In this document: one piece after another, positions 26,530-35,319 of the stretch
How positions within the stretch are numbered: the first letter of the stretch is position 1
Layout of the letters: the number at the start of each line of letters is the position of its first letter
NCBI GenBank assembly: GCA_035325905.1
Contig: DAOKYY010000028.1
Location: 1 to 41,754 of the forward strand
Reading direction: 5' to 3'
From: DYGX01 sp035325905
Lineage (GTDB): Bacteria; Chloroflexota; Anaerolineae; Aggregatilineales; Aggregatilineaceae
Length of the DNA: 41,754 nucleotides
Translations under genes and position numbers: made by a program
Notes under the pieces: model-generated
Database searches by the model: none
What the model was told of the DNA's origin: nothing
The model's input: only the letters and a program-made list of their open reading frames with translations

Positions 26530-27841
26530 GCCTGTGCGCAGCGCCCCCCCCGCCGGAAACAGCGCCAGCCGCGCTAAAGATACTGACGTGATCGTGATCG
26601 GCGCGGGGCTGGCCGGGCTGATGGCGGCCGTCCACGCGACCCACGCCGGGGCGCGCGTCCGGCTGATCGCGCAGGGCTGGGGCCAGCAGATCGTCACGCC
26701 CGGCTGGATCAGCGTCTGCGACCGCGCCGAGGACGACGTGATCGCCGAAGTGCGGGGCTACGCCGCGCTGCACCCGGAGCATCCTTACGGGCGGGCAGGC
26801 GACGACGCGATGGTCGCCGGGCTGGAGAGCTTCCGCGCGGCGGCGGTGGCGGTGGGCCTGCCCTACGATCAACGCAAGAAAGACGGCCACAACATGCGGC
26901 TGATCACGATGTTGGGCGCGATTCAGCGCGCCATGATCGCGCCGCGTGGGATCGCGGCGGGCGACACGACCGAGGCCAAAGGCCCGCTGCTGATCGTCGG
27001 CTTCGCGGGCTGGCGCGATTTTTACGCCGAGCTGACCGCCGCTAACCTGCGTCGCCAGGGGATCGAGGCGCGCGCGATTGAGGTGCAGCTTCCCGATCCG
27101 GATCGCTGGTGGGACCGCTGGCCGGGCGATCTGGCGCGCGAGTTCGACTCCGCGCCGTTCCGCGAGAGGATCGCGCGGCAGGTCGCGCCGCACGCCCGCG
27201 ACGCGGAGCGCGTCGGGTTCCCGGCCGTGCTGGGCATGGACGAGTACCCGCACACGCTTGACGACCTGAAACAGAAAATCGGACGGCCCGTCTTCGAGAT
27301 CCCGACCCTCCCCGCCAGCACGGCGGGCGTGCGCCTCAGCGACCGGCTGCGCCGCTGGCTATTGCGCCAGGGCGTCCGCGTCCAGATCGGGCACCCGGTC
27401 GCGCGCGGCGTGGTCGAGGGCCGGCGCTGCGTCGGCGTCGAAGTCGAGTCGCTGGGGCATCCGACCCTGTTCCGCGCCGATCGCTTCATCCTGGCGACCG
27501 GCGGCCTGTACAACGGCGGGATTCAGACCGACGAAAGCGGGCGCGTGTGGGAGCCGCTGTTTGATTTGCCGGTCGCCGCGCCCGAAGTCGAGAGCCGCGC
27601 CGGGTGGTATCATGACGATCTGCTGATCGAGCGCGGGCACCCGATCCACCGCCAGACCGGGCTGCGCGTCAACACGCAGCTTCAGCCGCTTGATGCGGCG
27701 GGCGACCCGGCGCTGGAAAATGTCTACGCCACCGGCCAGCTGCTGGCCGGGTTCAACCCGCTGACGGACGGTTGCGCCGAGGGGATCGCCCTGGCGACCG
27801 CTTACAAAGCCGTTCACACCGCGCTTGAGCTGGACGCCTGA
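26516..27841 (+). CDS. glpB: Anaerobic glycerol-3-phosphate dehydrogenase, subunit B
   Basis: This 441-residue flavoprotein subunit has the dinucleotide-binding DVIVIGAGLAGLMAAVHATHAG near residues 24-45, followed by GARVRLIAQGWG. It has a second FAD-contact stretch, RADRFILATGGLYNGGI, and a C-terminal ENVYATGQLLAGFNPL with DGCAEGIALATAYKA. These match GlpB. ATG 26516 overlaps the glpA stop by 14 bases and has GAGGA 9 bases upstream; an ATG at 26507 is also in frame. GlpB probably passes electrons from GlpA to the iron-sulfur subunit GlpC, whose gene follows after 19 bases. Confidence 0.9.
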   Translation: MSANKPVRSAPPAGNSASRAKDTDVIVIGAGLAGLMAAVHATHAGARVRLIAQGWGQQIVTPGWISVCDRAEDDVIAEVRGYAALHPEHPYGRAGDDAMVAGLESFRAAAVAVGLPYDQRKKDGHNMRLITMLGAIQRAMIAPRGIAAGDTTEAKGPLLIVGFAGWRDFYAELTAANLRRQGIEARAIEVQLPDPDRWWDRWPGDLAREFDSAPFRERIARQVAPHARDAERVGFPAVLGMDEYPHTLDDLKQKIGRPVFEIPTLPASTAGVRLSDRLRRWLLRQGVRVQIGHPVARGVVEGRRCVGVEVESLGHPTLFRADRFILATGGLYNGGIQTDESGRVWEPLFDLPVAAPEVESRAGWYHDDLLIERGHPIHRQTGLRVNTQLQPLDAAGDPALENVYATGQLLAGFNPLTDGCAEGIALATAYKAVHTALELDA

Positions 27842-27860
27842 TGGGATTGCGAGCATCGTG

Positions 27861-29219
27861 ATGACTGTATCGACTCCTATAACCCTCGCGGACGACGTGC
27901 TGCACGATCATCCGCTGAGCCTGATTGACGTGACGGCGTTCACCGCCGACCACTGTATCAAGTGCAACATCTGCACGTCCGCCTGCCCCTACGCGAAGGT
28001 CACGCCGCTGTTCCCCGGCCCGAAGGTCGTCGGGCCGCAGTGGCAGCGTCTGCGCGACCCGAACGCGGACTCGCCGGACCACTCGCTCGACTACTGCTCA
28101 AGCTGCGGCATTTGCACGCTGGTCTGCCCGCACGGCGTCAAAGTGATGGAGATCAACACGCAGGCCAAAGCCAAGATGGTCGAGACCCACGGCCTGTCGT
28201 TTCGCAACTGGTTCCTGGCGCGCAACGAGCTGTGGGGCCGCCTGGGGACGCCCTTCGCGCCGCTGGCGAACTTCGCGCTGCGCAACCGGCTGGTGCGCTG
28301 GGCGGTCGAGAAAACGGTTGGCATCTCGGCGCGCGCGCCGATGCCCGGCTGGGCAGGATACACCTTCCGTAGCTGGTGGAAGCGGCAGGTCCGCGCGCAC
28401 CCGCGCCCGGAGCCGGTGTCCGACGCGGACCGCGTGGTGTATTTCCACGGCTGCTCGACCAACACCTACGAGCCGCACGTCGGCAAGCTGGCCGTCGCGA
28501 TTCTGGAGCATATCGGGCTGCATGTCGAGGTGCCGGAGCAGGGCTGCTGCGGCCTGCCCGCGCAGTCAAACGGCGACTTCAAGGGCGCGCGGCGCTATGC
28601 GCGCTATAACATCGACCACCTGTCAGAGTACGCACGGCGCGGCATCCCGATCGTCGGCACGGCGGCAAGCTGCATGACCGCGATCAAGGGCGACTATCAG
28701 CATGTGCTGGAGATCGAAGACGACGACGCCCGACTGGTGGCGGCGCACACCTACGACTTCATGGAGTTCCTGTGGAAGCTGCACCAGGAAGGCCGTCTGC
28801 CGCTCGACTTCCGCCCGATCAACCAGGAGCTGCCCTACCACGCGCCGTGCCAGCTCAAGGCGCACGGCTTCGGGCGGCCCGCGCTGGACGTGCTGTCGCT
28901 GATCCCCGGCCTGAAGCTGTGGGAGATTGACGCCGAGTGCTGCGGCATCGCCGGAACCTACGGCTTCAAGGTCGAGAAGCGCGAGATTTCCGAGGCGGTC
29001 GGCTGGCCGATCGTCCAGCAGGTGCACGACGCCGGGGCCGAGGTGGTCGTCTGCGACACGGAGACGTGCCGCTGGCAGATCCAGGCGCTGACCGGCGGCG
29101 TGTCGATTCACCCGGTTGTGCTGCTGGCCGAGGCGTATGGGCTGGCGGTGGACAACTACCGCCCGCCGGTCCGGGCCGAGAAGCGCCGCGCGCCCGCGCC
29201 TTCAGCGGGGGGATGGTAG
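27861..29219 (+). CDS. glpC: Anaerobic glycerol-3-phosphate dehydrogenase, iron-sulfur subunit C
   Basis: This 452-residue protein carries two [4Fe-4S] motifs, CIKCNICTSACPYAKV near residue 34 and CSSCGICTLVCPHGVKV near residue 80. Two CCG domains follow, with HGCSTNTYEPHVGK and EQGCCGLPA in the first and APCQLKAHGFG and ECCGIAGTYG in the second. That is the GlpC/heterodisulfide-reductase-D layout. GlpC anchors GlpAB to the membrane side and delivers electrons to quinone. The start ATG 27861 has only a weak ribosome site, so a slightly earlier start is possible. A length near 450 exceeds E. coli GlpC (about 400 residues), with extra sequence between the clusters and the CCG domains. Confidence 0.92.
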   Translation: MTVSTPITLADDVLHDHPLSLIDVTAFTADHCIKCNICTSACPYAKVTPLFPGPKVVGPQWQRLRDPNADSPDHSLDYCSSCGICTLVCPHGVKVMEINTQAKAKMVETHGLSFRNWFLARNELWGRLGTPFAPLANFALRNRLVRWAVEKTVGISARAPMPGWAGYTFRSWWKRQVRAHPRPEPVSDADRVVYFHGCSTNTYEPHVGKLAVAILEHIGLHVEVPEQGCCGLPAQSNGDFKGARRYARYNIDHLSEYARRGIPIVGTAASCMTAIKGDYQHVLEIEDDDARLVAAHTYDFMEFLWKLHQEGRLPLDFRPINQELPYHAPCQLKAHGFGRPALDVLSLIPGLKLWEIDAECCGIAGTYGFKVEKREISEAVGWPIVQQVHDAGAEVVVCDTETCRWQIQALTGGVSIHPVVLLAEAYGLAVDNYRPPVRAEKRRAPAPSAGGW

Positions 29220-29229
29220 AACGCGTCGG

Positions 29230-29356
29230 TCCGCACAGCAGAAAGGCAGCCAGAAGCAGCAATAAAGCAACTGAGAGCAGCCAGAGCGTCTTTGTGTTCG
29301 GCGTGTACTGCGCTGCTCTTGCGCTGCCGTTAGCTGTCTTTGGCTGCTTTCTGCAC
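29230..29356. repeat. A/T-richer intergenic repeat with inverted arms (member 2)
   Basis: This gap between glpC and the phosphatase gene contains GCAGAAAGGCAGCC on the left and GGCTGCTTTCTGC on the right, nearly reverse complements. It also carries GCTGCCGTTAGCTGT (15 bases), which is found exactly in the member near 31600. The element touches the 3' end of the phosphatase gene (stop at 29330). Confidence 0.6.
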
Positions 29357-29815
29357 GATTTCCGGGATCAGCAGCCAGCGCAGCGACCACGCGCCCTGAT
29401 CGTATTCCAGACACGCCGTGCCGGAAGTCGTGAGCCACACCGGGCGATGGCCGGGCTGCCCGGTCAGCAGCAGGCTGGCAAGCTCCTCCATGAACGGGTT
29501 GTGCCCGACGAACATCACCGGCTCCGGCTCCAGCTGAAGCGCGCGCGCCAGTGCCTCGACCGGGTCGTCATAGGTCAGCCCGGCGACCGCGATCACACCC
29601 CCTGGCGGGCGCAGCGCGTGGCCGAAAATCTCGGCGGTCTGGCGGGCGCGGACCAGCCCGCTATGCCGAATCTGGTGGACGGCGAGGCCCGCTTTCGCCA
29701 TGCGCCGCGCGATGCGCTCGACATCCGCCTGACCGCGCTCGGTCAGCGGACGCTGGGCGTCGTCGGCGTAGCCCGATTGCGCCGCCTTGCCATGCCGGAC
29801 GAGATACACACGCAT
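29330..29815 (-). CDS. sixA: Phosphohistidine phosphatase SixA-like (histidine phosphatase family)
   Basis: This 161-residue protein has the histidine phosphatase fold. VYLVRHGKA holds the catalytic RHG at residues 7-9, PLTERGQADVERIARRM follows, HSGLVRARQTAEIF gives the second Arg, and VMFVGHNPFMEELASLLLTG contains the second catalytic His. The small size and the GHNP motif fit SixA, which removes phosphate from histidine phosphotransfer domains or PtsO-type proteins. ATG 29815 has AAGGAGG five bases upstream, so I prefer it to the in-frame ATG at 29842. It is the last gene of a three-gene leftward unit and is separated from the nuclease-like gene by 20 bases. Its last codons adjoin an intergenic repeat. 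Confidence 0.88.
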   Translation of the reverse strand: MRVYLVRHGKAAQSGYADDAQRPLTERGQADVERIARRMAKAGLAVHQIRHSGLVRARQTAEIFGHALRPPGGVIAVAGLTYDDPVEALARALQLEPEPVMFVGHNPFMEELASLLLTGQPGHRPVWLTTSGTACLEYDQGAWSLRWLLIPEIVQKAAKDS

Positions 29816-29835
29816 CGCCGCCTCCTTGTCTGCGC

Positions 29836-30261
29836 TCACCACAGGTCGAGCTTGCCGGGCGGGTTGCGGAGCGCGTCCCAGAACTCGTCCAGCGTTAGCG
29901 GCGTGAACGATTTTGGCCCGACCAGATACGCCTCGTTTTCCATCATCAGGAACAGCCGCTCGCCCCGGTCGCGCTTGAGGTTGACCGCGACGTTCGGCAG
30001 CAGCAGGTCATCGCGGAACTCGTAGCGCCCCTTGACCTCGACCCAGGTGTGAAAATCCGGTAGATAGAAATCGACCAGGTAGTGCCCGGCGCCGATCCGC
30101 TCCGGCTCGTAGCGCCAGCGGATGCCGCGCCGCTCCAGCTCCTCGGCGAAGCGCACCTCCAGCTGCGAGCGCATCTCCACGCCGTTAACCACGCCGGGCA
30201 GCGAGACGATCCGGCGCTTGCCGCGTCGGGGAGCGGGTCCGCCAGGGTTCAAAGGAGCCAT
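29836..30261 (-). CDS. PD-(D/E)XK nuclease-like protein
   Basis: This 141-residue protein shows the restriction-endonuclease fold signature. SQLEVRFAEELERRGIRWRY supplies a first Glu (Glu35), and HYLVDFYLPDFHTWVEVKG gives the Asp64 ... Glu75-x-Lys77 core. The EVKG ending and the YLVDFYLP strand are like those of TnsA-type and very-short-patch-like nucleases. The N-terminus is basic (APRRGKRR). It may be a DNA nuclease, but the target is unknown. ATG 30261 has AAAGGAGG four bases upstream; an in-frame start at 30408 would run into the neighbouring gene. It sits 35 bases after the SPFH-like gene and 20 bases before sixA, so it is probably co-transcribed with both. Confidence 0.75.
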   Translation of the reverse strand: MAPLNPGGPAPRRGKRRIVSLPGVVNGVEMRSQLEVRFAEELERRGIRWRYEPERIGAGHYLVDFYLPDFHTWVEVKGRYEFRDDLLLPNVAVNLKRDRGERLFLMMENEAYLVGPKSFTPLTLDEFWDALRNPPGKLDLW

Positions 30262-30296
30262 CGCGCCTCCTTTCCGGCCATCGATCGCGATCGGCG

Positions 30297-31487
30297 CTAC
30301 GCGCGGCGGCTGCGCCGTGCGTCCCGGCGCTGCTGCTTGCGCTCGCGGCGCAGGGCGAAGGGGTCGGGCGTGTAATCGGGATCGTCCACTGCGCGCGGCG
30401 CGACCCACTGCTCGGCGAGTGGCGGCTCGGCGGGACCCGCTTCGGCGGGGGGCTGGGGCGGCGCAGATGGCGTGACCTCGGCGGCCGTCTGCGTCTGCCG
30501 GATCGAGCGCGGCGGTGGCATCCCGCGCTGAAGCAGGAAGAACAACTGGAGCGCCTCGTCAAACGGCACGTCGAGATCGTCCGCGACATGCTCGATCTCG
30601 CGCAGAATCTCGGACTGGCTGCGCGTCTGCGCGCCCTGCGTCCAGATCGCCTGGTAGGCGTCACGCACGGCAGGCGGCGCGATCACCGTGACGGTCACGG
30701 GGCGCTCGGCGGCAGGCACCAGGCCGTACGCTTCGTAGGGCGCCAGCTCCTCGACGATCACCGATTCCAGCGTCTTCACGTCGAGCGGAACCGGGTCGCC
30801 GCCGATCAGGCGCAGCCGCGCCAGGTGCTCGTACACAATATCGCGCACGCTGTCGGCCAGCAACGCCTCGAACTGCTCCTGGCGGGTATAATCGCGCAGC
30901 GTGTTGTACAGCGACTCGTCGGCGTAGGTCGGGTTGAACAGCATCGACAGCGCCACGTCGAGAGCGACCGGCAGCTCCTCCGAATCGAGCACGTTCTCGA
31001 CCCGGACGGAAAGCTGAAGGCTGTTGAAGTTGACATAGGGCACGGCGCGCGCGTTCCAGCGCCAGGGCACGATCATCCGGCCCGGCTCCAGGTACTCGAA
31101 GGTTGTCTGCCCATCCTCGACCGCGTAGTACCAGCGCGGCGGCACGGCGACGATCCAGCGCGCGGTGAGCGGCGCGGCGAGGTAGCGCACGAAGACGATC
31201 ACCCCGCCGATGATCAGCGCGATTCCGAGGCGGCCCAGCCATTCCAGGTTGGCGGCGAGGCCGACGACCAGCAGCCACACCACGCCCAGCAGCGCCAGCC
31301 CCAGGCCGATGACCAGCCCTTCGACCACCTGCAACGCCCACCACATCACGCTGTTGGCAGAGGCGCGCGCGCGCAGGGCCGTGTAACGCTGTCGCCACCC
31401 GGCGCGTCCGCTCCACGACGCCGCGAGCAGCGGCGGCGGCGTGCGCCGGGCAGGATCAGGACGGGGAGTCGATGAGCCTTGCGTCAT
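30297..31487 (-). CDS. SPFH/band-7-like membrane protein
   Basis: This 396-residue protein has two N-terminal membrane helices (about 47-75 and 82-101). A prohibitin-like domain follows at about 108-260: VNFNSLQLSVRVENVLDS, LPVALDVALSMLFNP and the helix FEALLADSVRDIVYEHL. That strand-helix order matches SPFH/band-7 proteins, although the match is distant. The C-terminus is Pro/Ala-rich and ends in a strongly basic patch (RRERKQQRRDARRSRRA). SPFH proteins usually build oligomeric rings at membranes and scaffold proteases or lipid domains. ATG 31487 has GGAAGGAAA upstream. It heads a unit with the nuclease-like and SixA genes and is divergent from the TPR gene at 31778. Confidence 0.6.
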   Translation of the reverse strand: MTQGSSTPRPDPARRTPPPLLAASWSGRAGWRQRYTALRARASANSVMWWALQVVEGLVIGLGLALLGVVWLLVVGLAANLEWLGRLGIALIIGGVIVFVRYLAAPLTARWIVAVPPRWYYAVEDGQTTFEYLEPGRMIVPWRWNARAVPYVNFNSLQLSVRVENVLDSEELPVALDVALSMLFNPTYADESLYNTLRDYTRQEQFEALLADSVRDIVYEHLARLRLIGGDPVPLDVKTLESVIVEELAPYEAYGLVPAAERPVTVTVIAPPAVRDAYQAIWTQGAQTRSQSEILREIEHVADDLDVPFDEALQLFFLLQRGMPPPRSIRQTQTAAEVTPSAPPQPPAEAGPAEPPLAEQWVAPRAVDDPDYTPDPFALRRERKQQRRDARRSRRA

Positions 31488-31589
31488 TGGGGTTTCCTTC
31501 CGGGCGGCGATCCACGCCTGATTCGGATTGTCGTGCGGCCCCGCGGTCTGCGCCAAACACACGCCGCCGGGCCGCTTGCCCGCTGTTTT

Positions 31590-31645
31590 GATGTTCTTCG
31601 CTGCTCTTTGCTGCCGTTAGCTGTTCTGTTGCTGCTTTTCGCTTC
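31590..31645. repeat. A/T-richer intergenic repeat (member 3)
   Basis: The divergent gap carries TCGCTGCTCTTTGCTG directly followed by the shared word GCTGCCGTTAGCTGT. The first word occurs on the opposite strand in the member near 35204-35230, and the second in the member near 29320. The element is pyrimidine-biased on the plus strand. Confidence 0.6.
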
Positions 31646-31777
31646 TTTTTCGCCGCACTGCGCTACCTGCATTCTAGTGGTATTCCGGTGCGGGGTAAAG
31701 GCGCCCCCGCCGGCGTTGCGGAACCAGCGCCCTGGGCGTATCCTTAACGCACACCGCTAGAGAAAGGGGCGCGACCT

Positions 31778-33076
31778 GTGTCCACCCAATCATCGACTGC
31801 CCGTGTGAGCGGCTGGCGGCGCGGGCTGGCCGAGCTGGCGCCGCTGATCGCGCTGGCGCTGGCCTCCGGCGCGCTGTTCTTCGCCTGGAAAGCGGACCGG
31901 GGCACTACGCTGGTCGTGAGCGACCAGGTATCGCCAGGCGAGGCGACCGCGCTGTTGGAACGCGCCAACGACGCGGTGAATTTCACTGACAGCGTGCTGA
32001 GCTTCCTGGAAGGCGCGTCGGTGGTGCTGGGCGCGTTCATCGCGCTCGGCGCGTGGATGCTGCGCAACAGCGTCCAGGACCAGATCGCGACGATCCGCGC
32101 CGAGAATGAGCTGACCCAACGACGCCTAGCCGAGCGCGAAGCCAGTCTCAGCCAGCTTGAGGGCGAAGTGCGCAAGCATCTGGACGACGCGCTGGCGACC
32201 ACGCAGCGCGAGATCGAGGACGCCCGCCAGCGGGCCGACCGCTCGTTCCGGCTGCTGAATAACCTTGTGCTGGCCGAGCAGCAGGTCCGCGCCCACAACC
32301 ACGCCAGCGCGCTCAACATCCTGCACGACGCGTTTAAGCTGGAGCCGGATAATTACGCGATCAACTACCTGCTGGGCTATCTCTATTCGCTGCGCCGGGA
32401 GTATGACCGCGCGATCAAGCACCTCGAAGACTCGCTGGCGCGTGAAGACGGCTTCGCTCCCGCGATTGCGGCGCTGGGGCTGGCGCTGCGGCGCAAGGGG
32501 GACAGCCTGACCGCCGACGCCGAGCGCGCGCAGCGCAATGAGCACTGGTCGCAGGCCGAGATGCGCCTGCTCAACGCGCTGCGGCTGGACCCGCACCTGA
32601 CCGATGCCGAAGGCGAGTCGTATTATGGCTCGCTGGGCGGGCTGTACCGGCGCCAGGGCCGCTACGCCGACGCCATCGACGCCTACCGCCGCGCCGAGCA
32701 GATCACGCCTGCGTCGTCGTATCCGCTCATCAACCTCGCCAGCCTGTACTGGCACCAGGGCGAGGCCGAGAAAGCGCGGGCGTACTTCGAGCGCGTGCAC
32801 GACGCGGCGCGGCTCAAGCTGGACACCAACCCGCTCGACAACTGGGCGCGCGCCGATTTCGCCCAGGCGCTGGCGGCGCTGGGCCAGCGCGACGAGGCGC
32901 TGCGCCAGATCGAGTTTGTGCGCGAGAACCACCCGGAGGAAGGATTGCTGCTGACCATTCGCAGCGGGCTGGCGTTCCTGGCGGCGGGGCCGGCGCCCAA
33001 TGAAGGGATCGACGCGCTGCTAGCGGCGGTCGATCACGCGCTCGCGGACCTGCCTGCTGCCCCCACGACCTCATGA
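31778..33076 (+). CDS. Membrane-anchored TPR-repeat protein
   Basis: This 432-residue protein has two N-terminal membrane helices (about 18-37 and 79-96) on either side of a short outside loop. A charged coiled-coil region follows at about 98-155 (IRAENELTQRRLAEREAS). About five tetratricopeptide repeats then run from 160 to 410, for example DNYAINYLLGYLYSLRREYDRA and SYYGSLGGLYRRQGRYADAI. It probably forms a cytoplasmic docking scaffold at the membrane. The start is GTG 31778 with AAAGGGG about eight bases upstream. Its stop codon overlaps the next start as ATGA, so the phosphotransferase gene is coupled to it. The partner is unknown. Confidence 0.82.
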   Translation: MSTQSSTARVSGWRRGLAELAPLIALALASGALFFAWKADRGTTLVVSDQVSPGEATALLERANDAVNFTDSVLSFLEGASVVLGAFIALGAWMLRNSVQDQIATIRAENELTQRRLAEREASLSQLEGEVRKHLDDALATTQREIEDARQRADRSFRLLNNLVLAEQQVRAHNHASALNILHDAFKLEPDNYAINYLLGYLYSLRREYDRAIKHLEDSLAREDGFAPAIAALGLALRRKGDSLTADAERAQRNEHWSQAEMRLLNALRLDPHLTDAEGESYYGSLGGLYRRQGRYADAIDAYRRAEQITPASSYPLINLASLYWHQGEAEKARAYFERVHDAARLKLDTNPLDNWARADFAQALAALGQRDEALRQIEFVRENHPEEGLLLTIRSGLAFLAAGPAPNEGIDALLAAVDHALADLPAAPTTS

Positions 33077-34035
33077 GCGAGCACCTCCTGAGCCAGCCGC
33101 CGCCAGGTGATCGCGCTGCGCGCGGCGACGCGTCGCCGGAGATCGCGAGCGTGCTTCGGCTGGCGTTCGGGCGCAGCGTGCCGGTGACTGCGATCCCGCT
33201 GCCGCTGGGGCAAGCGTCACATTCGCTCGCCTTCGCGCTGGACGACCCGGCGCTCCCTTCACGCGTGCTGCTGCGCCGCTATCCTCCCCTGCACCAGCCG
33301 CGCGGCCTGTGCGCTTTCGCCGCGCAGCAGGCCCTGCGCGCGCTGAATTTCTGCGTGCCGGATGTCTATTACCTGGGCTGGAGCTACCATTCGCGCTTCC
33401 TGCTGATGCTGACTGAGTACGCGGATGGGCGCGGGGCGGAAGGCCAGCCGCATCCCTTCTTCATGCGGGTTGGCGTCAGCTTCGCGCAGCAGTTGGCCCA
33501 TTTGCACGGCCTGCGCTGGGGCGAGCTGCCCGATCTGCCGGTCAAGCCACGCGGCTTTCTGCTGGACAACTTGATCGAGGCGGCGGAGACGCTCGGCAAC
33601 CCGGAGTTGCGCGGGATCCTGGACTGGCTGGAGCCGCGCGTAGCGTATGTGCCCGAGCTGCCGCACACCGTTACGCACGGCGACTACACGCTGCACAACG
33701 TGCTCGCCGAAGGCACCCAAGTCGTCGCGATCCTCGGCTGGGAGAGCGCCGCGATCGCGGACCCGCGCCTGGACATCGGCTATTCGAGCGCGGCGCTGGC
33801 GACCTATGGGCTTCCGCTGGCGGACCAGTTCATCGAGGCGTATGAGGCGGCGGCGGGCCGCATCGCGGATCGCGCCTTCTGGGAGACGCTCGGCGCGCTG
33901 CGCCTGATGACGCGCATCGCGCAGACGCTCGCCCAGGCGCATCCCGCCGACGTGGAAGATCGGGTCGCGCAGGTCTGGCCGGTGTGGGAGAATCTGCTGC
34001 TGTTTGTGGAGAACCGGACGCGCGCGTCCGCCTGA
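33073..34035 (+). CDS. Aminoglycoside-phosphotransferase-fold (APH/choline kinase-like) protein, altered metal site
   Basis: This 320-residue protein has the APH kinase-like fold. A small-lobe strand (RVLLRRYPP) comes first, then HTVTHGDYTLHNVLAEG (His202-Gly-Asp204...Asn209), which is the catalytic loop of the family. The next motif normally reads IDWE and its Asp binds magnesium, playing the part of the kinase DFG. Here it reads ILGWESAAIADPRLDIGY, with Gly222 in that place (codon 33736-33738, GGC). The rest of the pattern is intact. It may therefore be a pseudokinase, or use another residue. The start codon overlaps the stop of the TPR gene. The substrate is unknown, and resistance to antibiotics should not be assumed. 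Confidence 0.8.
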   Translation: MSEHLLSQPPPGDRAARGDASPEIASVLRLAFGRSVPVTAIPLPLGQASHSLAFALDDPALPSRVLLRRYPPLHQPRGLCAFAAQQALRALNFCVPDVYYLGWSYHSRFLLMLTEYADGRGAEGQPHPFFMRVGVSFAQQLAHLHGLRWGELPDLPVKPRGFLLDNLIEAAETLGNPELRGILDWLEPRVAYVPELPHTVTHGDYTLHNVLAEGTQVVAILGWESAAIADPRLDIGYSSAALATYGLPLADQFIEAYEAAAGRIADRAFWETLGALRLMTRIAQTLAQAHPADVEDRVAQVWPVWENLLLFVENRTRASA

Positions 34036-34092
34036 TTGCTCTCTGAAGTTTCTTTTTCTGCTGGTGTATGCAACTGGAAGGAACGCTCAAGA

Positions 34093-35199
34093 ATGGACCC
34101 CCGTATTCAGAAACTCGCCAGCGTGCTGGTGAATTACTCGGTCGCGCTCAAGCCGGGCGAGCGGCTGCTGATCCGCGCGATGAGTCCTGACGCCGAGCCG
34201 CTGGCGCAGGCGCTCTACGAGGAAGCCTTCAACGCCGGCGGCCTGCCGTTCGTCTACATCATGATGGCGCAGGAAGACGAGATCGCGGTGTCGTCCGGCG
34301 CGTCGCTGGAGCAGCTCGAAGCCATCAACCCGATGCTGGAGCTGATGTACAAGACGTGCGAGTGCGTGATCCGCATCGACGCCCCGCAGAACACCCGCGC
34401 GCTGTCGCAGTACCCCGCCGGCCGCCAGCGCGCCCGCGCGGCGTACCTGAGCAAGCTGATCGGCATCCAGATGGTGCGCGAGGCCGACAAGACGCTGCGC
34501 CGCTGCACGACGCAGTACCCGACCTTCGGCCTGGCGCAGAACGCCGGAATGTCGCTGCGCCAGTACGAAGACTTTCTATTCAGCGCGTGCAAGGCCGACC
34601 AGGAAAACCCGGTCGCGCTGTGGGAAGCAGTCTTCGAATCGCACAAGCGGCTGATCGACTGGCTGAAAGGCAAGAAGCGCCTGCAAGTTAAGGGCGAGCA
34701 TATCGACCTGGAGATGTCGATCGAAGGGCGCAGCTTCATCAACGCAGGCGGGCGCCACAACATGCCCGACGGCGAGATTTTCACCGGGCCGGTCGAGGAC
34801 AGCGTCAACGGCTGGGTCCGCTTCACCTATCCCGGCTACTATCACGGCAACGAGGTCAAGGGCGTGGAACTGCGCTTCGAGAACGGGCTGGTGGTCGACG
34901 CCACGGCGCAAAGCAACGAGGGCTTCCTGCTCAGCACGCTCGACACGGACCCCGGCGCGCGCCGCCTGGGCGAGTTCGCGATCGGCACTAACCGTGACAT
35001 TCAGGAGTTCACCGGCTCGATCCTGTTCGACGAGAAGATCGGCGGGACGGTGCACATGGCGGTCGGCCAGGGCTACGGCGAGAGCGGCAGCGTCAACCAG
35101 TCGTCGGTGCACTGGGACATGATCTGCGACATGCGCGCCGGTGGCGAGATCATCGTGGACGGCGAGTTGTTCTACAAAGATGGGGAGTTTGTGATCTAG
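34093..35199 (+). CDS. M29-family metalloaminopeptidase
   Basis: This 368-residue protein matches thermophilic aminopeptidases of family M29 (AmpS/AmpT type). The N-terminus has LASVLVNYSVALKPGERLLI. The metal-binding domain contains NMPDGEIFTGPVEDSVNG, GEFAIGTNRDI, FDEKIGGTVHMAVGQGYGESG and NQSSVHWDMICDMR, giving the Glu, Glu, His and His/Asp residues that bind two metals in this family. The product removes N-terminal residues from peptides in the cytoplasm. I chose ATG 34093, with GGAAGGAA about nine bases upstream, over an in-frame ATG at 34036. It lies 57 bases after the phosphotransferase gene on the same strand. An intergenic repeat starts right after the stop. Confidence 0.93.
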   Translation: MDPRIQKLASVLVNYSVALKPGERLLIRAMSPDAEPLAQALYEEAFNAGGLPFVYIMMAQEDEIAVSSGASLEQLEAINPMLELMYKTCECVIRIDAPQNTRALSQYPAGRQRARAAYLSKLIGIQMVREADKTLRRCTTQYPTFGLAQNAGMSLRQYEDFLFSACKADQENPVALWEAVFESHKRLIDWLKGKKRLQVKGEHIDLEMSIEGRSFINAGGRHNMPDGEIFTGPVEDSVNGWVRFTYPGYYHGNEVKGVELRFENGLVVDATAQSNEGFLLSTLDTDPGARRLGEFAIGTNRDIQEFTGSILFDEKIGGTVHMAVGQGYGESGSVNQSSVHWDMICDMRAGGEIIVDGELFYKDGEFVI

Positions 35200-35300
35200 G
35201 CGCAGCGAAAGACAGCAAAGAGCAGCGAGGGCAAGGGTCAACCTGCTTTAGCTGTCTTTCGCCACTTGATAGCTGTTCTTCGCTTGTCTCTGCTCGCCGT
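35200..35300. repeat. A/T-richer intergenic repeat (member 4)
   Basis: Just after the aminopeptidase stop, the minus strand of 35204-35230 contains TCGCTGCTCTTTGCTG, identical to a word in member 3. The right part carries TTTAGCTGTCTTTCGCC and AGCTGTTCTTCGC on the plus strand. The two halves form an inverted arrangement around a short spacer. Confidence 0.6.
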
Positions 35301-35319
35301 TCACCGCTGTCCCGCGAAC

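Noticed and set aside
33073..34035. Antibiotic resistance phosphotransferase
   Set aside because: The fold is shared with many housekeeping kinases, a key metal residue is changed, and no resistance context is present.
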